Source: a virus. From it: 45,529 nucleotides of DNA. The notes beneath the pieces are model-generated. The model was not told the DNA's origin. It saw nothing but the letters and a program-made list of their open reading frames with translations, and did not search any database. A program made the translations under genes and the position numbers. The stretch lies in the IMG/VR virus record IMGVR_UViG_3300044622_001316, positions 1 to 45,529 of that record; one strand, given 5' to 3'. Shown piece after piece: positions 1 to 8,036 of the stretch (the first letter of the stretch is position 1; every line of letters starts with the position of its first letter).

Positions 1-531
1 TCAGCCTCGGAATAGACGGACGGCGTAGTTGGCGGCCCCGCCCATGCAGTAGGGGCCGAGATAGGACTGGAGCCAGGGGTAGACGTCGAAGACGTTGTTG
101 ATGACGCCGCTGGTTTGTGAAGTTTTGTTGTATTTGACGCGGAGGTCGCCGAGTTCGACTTCGTCGTAGATGCCTGTGGTGCCGGTGGTGCCGGTGATGG
201 CGTCGGTGTCGTTGGCGAGGGCCCGGGCCAGCTCGTAGGTGGCGGTTTTAATCGGGTCCGGGATCAGGGTGCAGGCGAGGTCGATGCCGTCGACCGTGTA
301 GTCCTCGCGGGGCCATTTCAGGGCTTGCGTGGTGGTGCAGCGGTCGCCGTAGAAGCTCAGGCCGTCGATCCAGCGGGTGGCGGAGATTAGGGAGCGGTTC
401 TTCTGGTCGTCAGTCTTGTTGGTCCAGGTGGAGGAGTCGGGGACCGTCTCGAAGTAGGCGTTGGCAGCCGCGAGCGTCACGTACGAGTTGGCGTTGGCGC
501 CAGACAAGGTTGCGTCGATGGCGGCAGGCAC
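1..531 (-). CDS. Head-tail connector / DnaT-like head completion protein
   Basis: 176 aa. The N-terminus (residues 13-27, NANSYVTLAAANAYF) is the pattern I associate with phage proteins annotated as DnaT-like ssDNA-binding or head-tail adaptor proteins. In phages these sit directly after the capsid gene and plug the portal side of the head. The stop codon lies on bases 1-3, and the same stop recurs at 45403, one base from the ATG of the head-closure gene at 45401. In the circular genome it is therefore the link between capsid and neck genes. The DNA-binding name is probably historical; a connector role is inferred from position. Confidence 0.65.
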   Translation of the reverse strand: MPAAIDATLSGANANSYVTLAAANAYFETVPDSSTWTNKTDDQKNRSLISATRWIDGLSFYGDRCTTTQALKWPREDYTVDGIDLACTLIPDPIKTATYELARALANDTDAITGTTGTTGIYDEVELGDLRVKYNKTSQTSGVINNVFDVYPWLQSYLGPYCMGGAANYAVRLFRG

Positions 532-533
532 GG

Positions 534-728
534 TCAGTACAGTCTTTGTCTGAGTCTAGCCTCGGTTGTGAGTTTTCTTTGTTTCTTGGGTTGACTCAAG
601 ATGGAGGCGTGGTAAATGGTTGCTCCAGTCATTTCGAGGTCGGCGACGCGCTCTAAGTGGGCTCCGTGGGGGACGTCTTCGTGCCAGAGGCGGTTATCCT
701 GTGATATGTAAAGGCGAACTGTTGCCAT
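534..728 (-). CDS. Small hypothetical protein between capsid and connector
   Basis: 64 aa starting at the ATG at 728..726; a TTG at 767 is the only upstream alternative. It ends 2 bases before the connector start and is in line with the head operon. It begins MATVRLYISQDNRLWHEDV and ends in a basic tail. I do not recognise the family. The start codon shares CATG with the start of the opposing gene at 727. The gap from the capsid stop (1056) to this start holds only that opposing gene and a terminator, so this gene needs its own promoter or read-through. Confidence 0.55.
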   Translation of the reverse strand: MATVRLYISQDNRLWHEDVPHGAHLERVADLEMTGATIYHASILSQPKKQRKLTTEARLRQRLY

Positions 729-1002
729 GCCCGCTCGTAAAACTGCCGAGGCCAGCCTAGAGGCCAAGACGGATAAGGTCTCGTCGTTCCTACCTGGGAA
801 TGAGATTCGGACTCTGGATGTTGTAGTGCCAGAGGCCCGGAGACTGCACGAGGAAGATGGCCTGACGGTGCCGGAGATTTCGGCAAAGTTGCAGGTCAGT
901 TATGACGTGCTGAACCAGGTGTTTTTGCAGTCGTACAAGATGGCGATCAACACCGTGGAATTGTTCGAGAGGCAGGAAAAAAAGAGGATTGAAGGGGAAT
1001 GA
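727..1002 (+). CDS. Small helix-turn-helix protein, opposite to head operon
   Basis: 91 aa. Residues about 36-66 read as a helix-turn-helix of the resolvase/sigma-region-4 type: an Arg-rich helix, then LTVPEISAKLQVSYDVLNQV. It is probably a small DNA-binding regulator. The ATG at 727 is the first possible start, because an in-frame stop lies at 709. A weak AAGG lies 12 bases upstream. It is read against the head genes, converges on the capsid gene, and is followed by a strong two-way terminator at 1011..1038, which supports it as a real transcription unit. What it regulates is not visible. Confidence 0.6.
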   Translation: MPARKTAEASLEAKTDKVSSFLPGNEIRTLDVVVPEARRLHEEDGLTVPEISAKLQVSYDVLNQVFLQSYKMAINTVELFERQEKKRIEGE

Positions 1003-1010
1003 GCACAAAG

Positions 1011-1038
1011 AAAAGGCCCCCGAGTTGGGGGCCTTTTT
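1011..1038. terminator. Bidirectional rho-independent terminator
   Basis: Inverted repeat GGCCCCC / GGGGGCC with loop GAGTT, flanked by AAAA on the left and TTTTT on the right, so it has a U-tract in both directions. It lies between the convergent stops of the helix-turn-helix gene (1002) and the major capsid gene (1056) and can end both transcripts. Confidence 0.85.
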
Positions 1039-1055
1039 GATGTCTACACCTGGGA

Positions 1056-2168
1056 TCAGGCGTAGGCGCTGGTGTCGAAGGGGGTGTTGACCAGCAGACG
1101 GGCCACAGGCACCATCTTGGTGGTAGCAAACACCAGGTTCCAGCTTTCGGTGGCGGCGAGGTTGCCGCTGTTGCTGGTGTTGTTCGGGTTGTCGCCAGCG
1201 GCGGCCCACTTGGTGCCGGTGATGTGGTAACCGTAGTGGTAGTCAACGGCCAGAACGTCCTGCATGGACAGGATGTTGCGGTCGGCGGCGAGGCGCAGGT
1301 CCTGTTGAATACCCTCGGAAACCACGCCGGACTTGAAGAGGTACACGGGGTACTTCTTGGCGTGGGTGGCAGTGCCGCCGGTGAGGGCGGTCAGTTGATC
1401 GTCGATGACGACGCGCAGACCCGCGAAGGTGGCAACTTCGGTTTGGGTCACGCCCACACCGCCGCCGCCCCAAGTGATGGAACCACCGGTGGACAAGGCC
1501 GAGGTGCTGAAGGTCAGCATCCCGACTTGCTGCAGGTAGTAGGCCACGTTGGAGTGCATGGCGATGGCGTCAAGTTCGTCGCCGCGCTCGCCGAGGACTG
1601 CCTTGGTGGCAACCACGTTGGCAACGTTCAGGAAGTTGGCCTCGGTCATGGAACCGGGGACACCAGCGAACGACTTGTTCACCTGGTTGGGGCCGAGGAC
1701 GCCGTTGCCAGCGATGGGACCGAACAGACCCAGCAGTTGGGCTGCCAAGGTGGCGGTCTTCAGCTTGTTGATGGCGGCGGTCAGCTGGTTGCGGACGTGG
1801 GCCAGGGGGTCGGCGCCCGAGCCGAGCTTGCTGAGATCATCTGCGGCGTAGGCAAAGCCACGGTGCAGGATGGTCATGATTTGCTCGTCGGCGGTCACGT
1901 TCTGGGGAACGAGGTAGCCGGCGCTGGTGCCGCCCCAGCCGTTGGAGCTGAGGATTTGGGTCTCGGTGGGGGCGATGGGGTCGAAGAAGGGCACGCGGAC
2001 CCGGGTGCCGCCGCTGCGGGCGTCCAGGGCAGCGTTGCGCTGCACGATGCCGCTTTGGATCCACTTCGATTGCTCGAAGATGCCCTCGGCGGTGTACTGA
2101 AGGAATTCGGGGCGGGCAACCAGGTTCGAGAGGAACGTTCCCCCGTAGTTGCCGGTAAAGGAAGACAT
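1056..2168 (-). CDS. Major capsid protein
   Basis: 370 aa. Its position directly after a scaffold-like gene, its length and its character (Ala/Gly/Thr/Val-rich, few charges, no signal peptide) fit an HK97-fold coat protein. Residues 54-62 (GGTRVRVPF) and the later VATFAGLRVVIDD segment are the conserved pattern I associate with phage major capsid proteins of this type. The ATG at 2168 has TGGAG seven bases upstream, a good ribosome site for a highly expressed gene. The gene ends at a strong terminator at 1011..1038. No protease domain is seen here or in the scaffold, so any maturation protease is unidentified. Confidence 0.85.
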   Translation of the reverse strand: MSSFTGNYGGTFLSNLVARPEFLQYTAEGIFEQSKWIQSGIVQRNAALDARSGGTRVRVPFFDPIAPTETQILSSNGWGGTSAGYLVPQNVTADEQIMTILHRGFAYAADDLSKLGSGADPLAHVRNQLTAAINKLKTATLAAQLLGLFGPIAGNGVLGPNQVNKSFAGVPGSMTEANFLNVANVVATKAVLGERGDELDAIAMHSNVAYYLQQVGMLTFSTSALSTGGSITWGGGGVGVTQTEVATFAGLRVVIDDQLTALTGGTATHAKKYPVYLFKSGVVSEGIQQDLRLAADRNILSMQDVLAVDYHYGYHITGTKWAAAGDNPNNTSNSGNLAATESWNLVFATTKMVPVARLLVNTPFDTSAYA

Positions 2169-2202
2169 GGTTTAGCTCCAGTGGAGTCGGGTTGGGGAGG
2201 GT

Positions 2203-2215
2203 GCCCCACAGGGGC
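2203..2215 (-). other. Intercistronic hairpin before the capsid gene
   Basis: GCCCC-ACA-GGGGC, a perfect 5-bp stem touching the scaffold stop codon and 34 bases before the capsid start. No U-tract follows. It could stabilise or process the capsid mRNA; function inferred. Confidence 0.4.
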
Positions 2216-2925
2216 TAGTTGATGCCTGCCTCGGCTTTGAGCAGCCTGGCTTTATCGGGGTCGCTGGCGAGCATCATCATTTGCTGAGTGATGTTCCAGG
2301 ACTCCTTGGACCAGGGGTTGGATTGGCCGGGGAGGGCGGTGGAGCGGGCACTGCCTGCTACACCCATGCCGGCGCGGTTCGTGGCGGCAAAATGATGCTC
2401 GTAACCGCTGCCCGGGTTTTTCAAGTTGGCGATATATTCGCCAACCGGAACTTCGACGCCGCCGACGACAGCCACGGGCTGCCCTTCTTTGGCACGCAGG
2501 TTCTCCTGCAATAAACGATACAGCTGATCGGGCGCCAGCGCACCAGCCTGGGAGAGTTGGGCGATGGCGGCAGATTTGACCTGTTCTTGTGTGAATCCTT
2601 GGCGGATTTGGTCGACTTCGGATTCTTTTGCGGCGAGTTGTTGTTTGAGGTCGGCGACAGTTTGTTGGGCTTCTTCCCAGAGTGTTTTGAACTCGCCGGA
2701 TTCTGCGAGTTTGGCGGTTTTGGCGGTTTCTTGGGCGGTGCGGAGTTCGTCGATCTGGGCCTGGAGGGTTTCGCGGTTTTCGCGGTCCTTGCGGCGCTCG
2801 GCGATAAGCTCCTGGTTTTTGGCTCGAAGGGCCTCAACTTGGGAGCTGAGGTCCGGGTTTTCAGCCACGGGCTGAGGGGCAACAGGCTCCACGGGAGTCG
2901 CTGGTGCTGTTGGGTCTTCGGGCAC
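2215..2925 (-). CDS. Capsid scaffolding protein
   Basis: 236 aa, GTG start. Residues 1-25 are Pro/Ala/Glu-rich. Residues about 28-125 are a long charged coiled coil (repeated E/K/Q with Leu every 3-4 residues, for example VADLKQQLAAKESEVDQIR). The C-terminus (about 170-236) is less charged and could dock on the coat protein. Acidic coiled-coil proteins encoded between portal and major capsid are internal scaffolds of the procapsid. There is no sign of a protease Ser/His motif. The function rests on composition and gene order. Confidence 0.75.
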   Translation of the reverse strand: MPEDPTAPATPVEPVAPQPVAENPDLSSQVEALRAKNQELIAERRKDRENRETLQAQIDELRTAQETAKTAKLAESGEFKTLWEEAQQTVADLKQQLAAKESEVDQIRQGFTQEQVKSAAIAQLSQAGALAPDQLYRLLQENLRAKEGQPVAVVGGVEVPVGEYIANLKNPGSGYEHHFAATNRAGMGVAGSARSTALPGQSNPWSKESWNITQQMMMLASDPDKARLLKAEAGIN

Positions 2926-2960
2926 GGTTGTGTACTACTTGGACGGCTGTAGTTTAGCAG

Positions 2961-4400
2961 TTAAGAACTGAGTTCCTCGACGCGGTCTTCCATGTCCTCG
3001 TCGCCGCTGTTCTCGGCGGTTTCGGGTAGTGCCAGGGCGTTGGTGGTGCTGGCTTCGAGTTCGTCTTCGATGTTGATGTTGTCGGGGAGGACTTCGCCGC
3101 GGCGGAGGATTTCCAGCAGCATGGCGTCGCTGATTTTGCCGGAGGCGTTGAGTTGGCTAAGGACGGCGACGTCTTGGCCGATCAGGCGGTAGTAGTCGAA
3201 GTCGCGGTCGATGGTGATTTCGGGAGGTTCCATGCCGACGTATTCGGCGGCGAAGGCGAAGGCTTGGTTGAGGGCGCTCTCCAGTTCTTGGCTGATGATC
3301 GAGAGGACGCTGTTGGACTGGGCTTGGTCGATGCGCTTGGCCTCGGCGGACTCGGCGACGAATTTTTGGCCGAAGAGTTTGGTGACGCCCAACGTGGACA
3401 TTTGTGATGCCAAGGATTCCAGCTCGGCCATTTGGGCGTCGAAGCTGGTGGCGTCGGCTTGGACGTAGTACGCCTTGTTGCCGGGTTGCATGGCGATGGC
3501 GTAGTTGACGCCCATGGTTGCGCTGCCGGTGGTGTCGTCCCAGCCCTCTAGGACGAGGGTGGGCATGGCGGCGATGTGGAGGGCGTGGATGAGGTCGGCC
3601 TGGCGTTGGTAGTGGGTGATGTTGAGGTTGGCGATGTCCAGCAGCGGGGGCTGGGAGATGAGTAGGCCGCGGCGGTTGCTGTAGATGGGGACCAGGGGGA
3701 TTTCGGTGAGGCTGTAGCCGCCGCTGGAGGTGAATTCGACGACGTCTTGGCCGAGGGTGTAGAGGTCGTAGCGGCCTGGGTAGATGACGCGCATTTCCTC
3801 GACTTGTTCTTCGCCGAAGTCGTTGAGGGGGCGGACGTCGTAGTCGTGGATGCGGACCTGGAGGAGGCGGTTGGTGACGGGTTCTTTGCGCCAGCCCCAG
3901 ATTTGGGGGGCATCGACGTGGACGAAGTAGGGGCGGCGGCCCAGGGCGCGTTCTTCGGCCAGGTTGAGGACTGCGGCGGCGGCCGGGTAGTCGACGAGGA
4001 TGGCGCTGTGGCCGTAGGTGAGGCTGCTGACTAGGGCGCGGCGGGCGTATTCGTTGATGTTCGAGCCGAGGCCGTCGATGTTTTGGGCGAGGTCCAGCCA
4101 GTATTGGTCGCCTTCGATGTGGATGGGTTTGCGGAGGATGGCGCCAGCTGCGGTTTCGATGAGGCGGCTGGTGTAGGGGCTGAGGACGCTGCGATCGACG
4201 CGGGTTTGGTAGGCGTCCTCGTCTTCGCGGGGTTCTTGGGGGAGGTAGGTTTCGCTGAGGTCGCGTAGGTAGTTGGTGCCGCGGGTGACGGCGGCCATGA
4301 CGGCCCAGTCCGGCATCATGGCGATGACGTCGAGGCTGCGGACAAATGGGGATTCGCTGACTACAGCGCCAGTGGGCGGGATGTTGGCGCTGTAGACCAC
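2961..4400 (-). CDS. Portal protein (DUF4055-like)
   Basis: 479 aa. Portal subunits form the dodecameric ring through which DNA enters and leaves the head. The text resembles the DUF4055 portal-like family: a Tyr/Asp-rich N-terminal third (YRGTNYLRDL-type segment near 42, PYTSRLIETAAGAILRKP near 75), and a C-terminal helical part (residues about 345-400) rich in Ala/Glu/Gln. The start is GTG at 4400 with TAGGAG seven bases upstream. It is followed at a 35-base distance by the scaffold. Alternative portal families cannot be excluded by eye, but order and length agree. Confidence 0.8.
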   Translation of the reverse strand: MVYSANIPPTGAVVSESPFVRSLDVIAMMPDWAVMAAVTRGTNYLRDLSETYLPQEPREDEDAYQTRVDRSVLSPYTSRLIETAAGAILRKPIHIEGDQYWLDLAQNIDGLGSNINEYARRALVSSLTYGHSAILVDYPAAAAVLNLAEERALGRRPYFVHVDAPQIWGWRKEPVTNRLLQVRIHDYDVRPLNDFGEEQVEEMRVIYPGRYDLYTLGQDVVEFTSSGGYSLTEIPLVPIYSNRRGLLISQPPLLDIANLNITHYQRQADLIHALHIAAMPTLVLEGWDDTTGSATMGVNYAIAMQPGNKAYYVQADATSFDAQMAELESLASQMSTLGVTKLFGQKFVAESAEAKRIDQAQSNSVLSIISQELESALNQAFAFAAEYVGMEPPEITIDRDFDYYRLIGQDVAVLSQLNASGKISDAMLLEILRRGEVLPDNINIEDELEASTTNALALPETAENSGDEDMEDRVEELSS

Positions 4401-4453
4401 GGCTGGACTCCTACTTTGTACCTATTTTGGCACTAGCTGTCGAGAGGTGATCC

Positions 4454-4714
4454 GTGCGCGAGTGGGATACGCCTGTGCGGGGCCCGTGGAACGCGCTGAT
4501 TAAACAGTGCCTGGATGCGATTGATAGGCACGAGGAGTTATATCGCTCCAGTGGGAGTGGATGGCACGCGGCGAAGGCGCAGGATTTGCGGTGGTATGTG
4601 GCGGAGTTAAAAGATTGGATTCACGCGCAGGAGCGTGTCACCACTTCGTCTTGTCCGCCCAGTACGCCGGGGACATCTTGCCACGGGCAATGTTACTGGC
4701 GTGCCTTGCTTTGA
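4454..4714 (+). CDS. Small conserved-looking protein, opposite to head operon
   Basis: 86 aa, GTG start with AGAGGTG four bases upstream, a strong ribosome site. Residues 12-60 (NALIKQCLDAIDRHEELY, then HAAKAQDLRWYVAELKDWI) form two amphipathic helices and recall a small protein family I remember from cyanophage genomes. After residue 61 the sequence is low-complexity and overlaps the opposing gene (4638..4913) by 77 bases. It runs against the flow, divergent from the portal gene. Function unknown. Confidence 0.55.
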   Translation: MREWDTPVRGPWNALIKQCLDAIDRHEELYRSSGSGWHAAKAQDLRWYVAELKDWIHAQERVTTSSCPPSTPGTSCHGQCYWRALL

Positions 4715-4913
4715 ATGATGCCCGTCTGGCCTGGTCTGCTGCTGATTCTCCTTTTCGTGGTGGTGAGCCAGATACGCCCTGTTGGCCGAAGCGGATGAGT
4801 TTGATCGTGCTGCCCTCTTTGGCGAGGACGGCGTGGGATTTGGTGGGGTGGTTGGGGGTGCGCTTGGGTTTGTTGTAGCCCTCGAAGCGTTCGCCGCGAT
4901 ACTCAATCGTCAT
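4638..4913 (-). CDS. Small basic protein (DUF6321-like)
   Basis: 91 aa from ATG 4913; an upstream in-frame ATG at 4994 lies inside the preceding gene. It begins MTIEYRGERFEGYNKPK and ends KMSPAYWADKTKW, a pattern I associate with a small conserved family of marine phage and cyanophage proteins. It is strongly basic (many Lys/Arg, few Asp/Glu), so nucleic-acid or capsid-interior association is possible. It overlaps the previous gene by 11 bases and is in line with the head operon. Confidence 0.7.
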   Translation of the reverse strand: MTIEYRGERFEGYNKPKRTPNHPTKSHAVLAKEGSTIKLIRFGQQGVSGSPPRKGESAADQARRASFKARHASNIARGKMSPAYWADKTKW

Positions 4914-5103
4914 CTTCGGGTTCCTCGTCGTCGGGGTCGGGCAGGGGTACCAGGATTTCGATGCCGTGGGCAAGCATCGTGACGAAGCCGCCAAGAGTTT
5001 CGGGGAGGGAGGGGGTTTTGAAGACGAAGGTGGCGTGGGTGAGGCCCTCTTCTGCGTCGATGTCGATCTGGACGCAACCGCCGTTAATTGTTTGGATGGC
5101 CAT
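4903..5103 (-). CDS. Small acidic hypothetical protein
   Basis: 66 aa. Beta-type N-terminal half, then a very acidic tail (DPDDEEPEDDD). It starts at ATG 5103, overlapping the stop of the large structural gene upstream, and ends inside the start of the next gene, so it is translationally coupled on both sides. No family recognised. Confidence 0.65.
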   Translation of the reverse strand: MAIQTINGGCVQIDIDAEEGLTHATFVFKTPSLPETLGGFVTMLAHGIEILVPLPDPDDEEPEDDD

Positions 5104-6365
5104 TAGCGGCTGATTTCCTCCCAGTCCATGGATGCATGTACGTTAGACGTTGCCGTACCCGCCGTGACAACGAGGCTTAATTCGTAGGGGGTTGTTGCGA
5201 GGCCGTTGCGTTCCAGTTGGAATTTGAAAAGTGCTTCTTTGAGGATGTCCACTGAGGATGTGCTCTGATTGGTGGAGCTGAAATAGCCCTGGGCAAGGAT
5301 GCGACCGCCGGTTGTTGCTGTTCCAGTCAGGTTGTATTCGACGCTGGATTCTGTTCCGGCGCTTGTCCAAGTGCCTCCGGTGGTTGTGGCAGAGGCAACT
5401 ACACGCCAGTTGTAGTTTGCGTTGGCTGTGGCGCCAAGGATGGATAGGGCGGTAAGGATTACAATCGCATCTAGTGCGGTTGATTTAAGGCGTAAAGAGA
5501 TGATTGGGTAGTATGTGCCGGCTGTGGTGAGGGCGTAAGGGGCAGTTATTGTTGTGCCGATGGCTTGTTGGAGGCCGCGGAGTTCGTAGCCGCCTTCAGA
5601 AAGTACGGTTGAGCAGACTTGTTTGAGGGTGCTTGTGCTGGCGGTGGCGGCGGTGTTGGTTATTTCGTAGCGGAGAGGAAGGGAGGCGGTGGTGATGTAG
5701 GTGGAGGTGATGATGTTGGCGTGGTGGAAGGAGTGGCAGTGGATGAATTTGCCGTTGATGACGAAGCCCATGCGGACTGTGCCGAGTCCCAGCCACTCGA
5801 TATCCATCCAGAGGATTTGGGATTTGGTTGGGTCGAGGGTGAGATTGGAGGGGCCGGTGCCGTTGAGGGGGTCGATGTTCCAGTTGGATTGGGCGACGCG
5901 GGTTTCGGCGAGGGTGCCGGTGGAGGAGCTGCGTTCGACGAAGGAGAGGGTGGTGTTGTCCAGCTCCAGGTACATGCCGTTGGCGGCGCCGTAGTAGCCG
6001 ATCCGCTGGCGGAGGTTGGTTTTGGCGGGGTTGAGGGTAAAAGTGGACATCACCAGCAGGGATTTACCGGGCTGGTAGGAGAAGCATTTTGTGGTCTCGC
6101 GGATGACCTCGGAGCCGGAACTGGTGGTTACGGAGAGGTTGACGAGGCCGGCGTTGGCGTCGAAGGTTGCGGTGCCGCCGGTTGCGGTGGAGGTGCTCCA
6201 GAGGCCGTTGTCGTGGTAGCGGTGGCTGGAGTCAAAGAGGGTGAGCGGGCTTGACGTGCGAATGCGGCCGAAGGCGTCGGTGGCTCCAGCAGCATTGGAG
6301 CCGCCCGCAGTGCCGTAGGGGGTGTAGTACGGGTTGTTGACGGAGATCGTGTTGAGTAGCTGCAT
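5103..6365 (-). CDS. Putative structural (head decoration or neck) protein
   Basis: 420 aa, Ser/Thr/Gly/Asn-rich and beta-sheet-like throughout. Residues about 29-53 (DAFGRIRTSSPLTLFDSSH, then RYHDNGLW) resemble a conserved opening of proteins encoded in marine phage structural modules. It lies between small basic proteins and the portal, so it is more likely a head-associated or decoration protein than a fibre. The 3' third (5140-5560) is visibly more AT-rich than the 5' part, which suggests a domain swap. The exact role is unassigned. Confidence 0.6.
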   Translation of the reverse strand: MQLLNTISVNNPYYTPYGTAGGSNAAGATDAFGRIRTSSPLTLFDSSHRYHDNGLWSTSTATGGTATFDANAGLVNLSVTTSSGSEVIRETTKCFSYQPGKSLLVMSTFTLNPAKTNLRQRIGYYGAANGMYLELDNTTLSFVERSSSTGTLAETRVAQSNWNIDPLNGTGPSNLTLDPTKSQILWMDIEWLGLGTVRMGFVINGKFIHCHSFHHANIITSTYITTASLPLRYEITNTAATASTSTLKQVCSTVLSEGGYELRGLQQAIGTTITAPYALTTAGTYYPIISLRLKSTALDAIVILTALSILGATANANYNWRVVASATTTGGTWTSAGTESSVEYNLTGTATTGGRILAQGYFSSTNQSTSSVDILKEALFKFQLERNGLATTPYELSLVVTAGTATSNVHASMDWEEISR

Positions 6366-6392
6366 GGCGGCCTCTGTGTAGGGAAAATGAGG

Positions 6393-6548
6393 CTATTTCT
6401 TGGGTTTTTTGGCGGTTTTGGCGGAGGCTTTGAAGGAGGCGGCGGTGGGGGCGCCTTTGGAGCCGGGTTTGCGCATTTTTTCGCCGCTTCCGGCAGCGAT
6501 GCGCTTGCGCTTAGCGTTGATGTTGGCGTAGAGACCGGGTTTAGCCAT
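6393..6548 (-). CDS. Small Lys-rich protein
   Basis: 51 aa, MAKPGLYANINAKRKRI at the start, then a tail of Lys/Ala/Pro. The start ATG at 6548 overlaps the stop of the next upstream gene as TAATG. It is extremely basic. Two such peptides in a row just after the terminase suggest DNA-binding or virion-internal polypeptides, a common cyanophage arrangement as I remember it. Function unproven. Confidence 0.7.
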   Translation of the reverse strand: MAKPGLYANINAKRKRIAAGSGEKMRKPGSKGAPTAASFKASAKTAKKPKK

Positions 6549-6742
6549 TATTTTTTACCTTTTTTGGTGGATTTTTTCTTGGGCATGGACATGCCAGCCT
6601 CGGAGAGGGCGATGGCGATGGCCTGTTTGCGGGATTTCACCACGGGGCCTTTCTTGCTGCCCGAGTGGAGTTCGCCTTTGCCGTACTCGCGCATGACTTT
6701 GGAGACTTTTTTCTGGGCCTTGGTGGGTTTTTTGGCGGCCAT
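6548..6742 (-). CDS. Small Lys-rich protein (DUF6496-like)
   Basis: 64 aa. Residues 11-34 (KKVSKVMREYGKGELHSGS, then KKGP) and SRKQAIAIALSEAG near residue 37 match a small family I recall as DUF6496, found in bacteria and phages. Highly basic with a Lys-rich tail. It follows the large terminase by 15 bases and is coupled to the next basic protein through a one-base overlap. Confidence 0.75.
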   Translation of the reverse strand: MAAKKPTKAQKKVSKVMREYGKGELHSGSKKGPVVKSRKQAIAIALSEAGMSMPKKKSTKKGKK

Positions 6743-6757
6743 AACGTCCCAGGTGGG

Positions 6758-8008
6758 TTACCACACACGATAGTTGGTCTTGCCGAGGGATTCTGGTTTG
6801 GCGAGGTTGAAAGTTTGGAGGCAGAGGTAGCCGAGGGCGTCGAAAGCGTGGTCCACGCCGAGGTTTTTGTTGGGGAGGCCGGTGCCGGGGGCGTAGGTCA
6901 GGGTGCGGAGGGATTTTATGAGTTCCTTGCAGCGGGGGTGGATGAAGAGGCGGCGGGTTCCAGTGGCGTCGAGGAGGGCGGTGTTGACGCAGGTGATTTT
7001 GTCGCGGATTTTCCAGGGGGAGCGGGGGCTGGAGACGGTGAAGCCGGACTTGCGGAGGATGTTGTGGTCGGTGGCGCCGACGCCGGAGGTTTTGCGGGCG
7101 CCGCCGGTGGGGTCGGGGCAGGCGATGATGCGGCGTTCCACGCCGAAGCGGGACTGGATTTCTTCGCAGAGGTCCCAGGTGGTGGCGCCGCCGGTCATGA
7201 TGACCTCGTCGAAGATCCAGAGGACGTCGCCTTTTTTGACGCCGCAGACGGCGGACATGGGGTCGATGTTGAAGTCGACGCCCAGGAGGAGGGGGAGGAC
7301 TGGGAGGTCTTGGACCAGCTTGTCGATGTTGTCGTCGGCGAAGCTGATGGCGACGAGGCCGGAGAGGTTCTCGAAGCTGGCCTCGAATTCTTGGCGGAAG
7401 GTGCGGGCGTCGAGTTGGGCGCGGGCGGCCTCGATTTCCTCTGGGGGGACGTTGTCGCCTTCGATGGTGGTGAATTGCCAGCGGCTCCAGTCCGGGTCGT
7501 CGTTTTCGCAGTAACACCAGAGGTCGTAGAACCAGCTGGCGGTGCCGTCGGGGGTGGAGATGAAGAGGGCCCAGCCCTGTTTGTCGGCGAGGGCGGGGCG
7601 GATGACCTCGAACCAGACCTCGGCGTCCATGAAGGCGGCTTCGTCGAGGACGACTCCAGCGAGGCTTCGGCCGCGTAGGGCCATGGCGTTTTCGGTGCCT
7701 TTTAGCTCAATCGTGCTGCCGTTCACCAGCTCGATCTTGAGGTCCGTCTCGTTTTTGCTCTTGATCCAGGCCTTGGGGACCAGCTTTTTCATCACTTTCC
7801 AGGCGATGTCCTTCGCCATCCGGTATGTAGGGGCCGCGTAGAAGAATGTTTCGCCCGGTCGCTCGATCGCCCCACGCAGCAATTCGATACATGAGAGGTA
7901 GCTTTTTCCGAAGCGGCGGCCTGCTACCAATACTCTGAAGCGTTTGCGGCTGGAAAATACCTCGCCCTGGGCGTATCTCAGGGTTAGCGCACCAGCAGAA
8001 TCGGGCAT
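6758..8008 (-). CDS. terL: Terminase large subunit
   Basis: 416 aa. ATP-driven motor and nuclease that packages the genome into the prohead through the portal. Walker A AGRRFGKS at 29-36 and Walker B VVLDEAAF at 119-126 with its catalytic Glu. The RNase-H-like nuclease half has acidic residues at GVDFNIDP (D245, D249), CPDP (D299) and DHAFDALGY (D386, D390). Length is normal for a compact TerL. The ATG at 8008 has only a distant AGAAGG about 20 bases upstream, so initiation may be weak. Small terminase lies about 0.9 kb upstream on the same strand. Confidence 0.95.
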   Translation of the reverse strand: MPDSAGALTLRYAQGEVFSSRKRFRVLVAGRRFGKSYLSCIELLRGAIERPGETFFYAAPTYRMAKDIAWKVMKKLVPKAWIKSKNETDLKIELVNGSTIELKGTENAMALRGRSLAGVVLDEAAFMDAEVWFEVIRPALADKQGWALFISTPDGTASWFYDLWCYCENDDPDWSRWQFTTIEGDNVPPEEIEAARAQLDARTFRQEFEASFENLSGLVAISFADDNIDKLVQDLPVLPLLLGVDFNIDPMSAVCGVKKGDVLWIFDEVIMTGGATTWDLCEEIQSRFGVERRIIACPDPTGGARKTSGVGATDHNILRKSGFTVSSPRSPWKIRDKITCVNTALLDATGTRRLFIHPRCKELIKSLRTLTYAPGTGLPNKNLGVDHAFDALGYLCLQTFNLAKPESLGKTNYRVW

Positions 8009-8036
8009 TTGTATTTTTGGGGGTACCTTCTAGGGT

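Noticed and set aside
1224-2222. 332-codon open frame on the plus strand
   Set aside because: Antisense to the major capsid gene; Gly/Val-rich text typical of the complement of GC-rich genes.
6555-7517. 320-codon Arg/Pro/His-rich frame on the minus strand
   Set aside because: Out-of-frame shadow of the large terminase.
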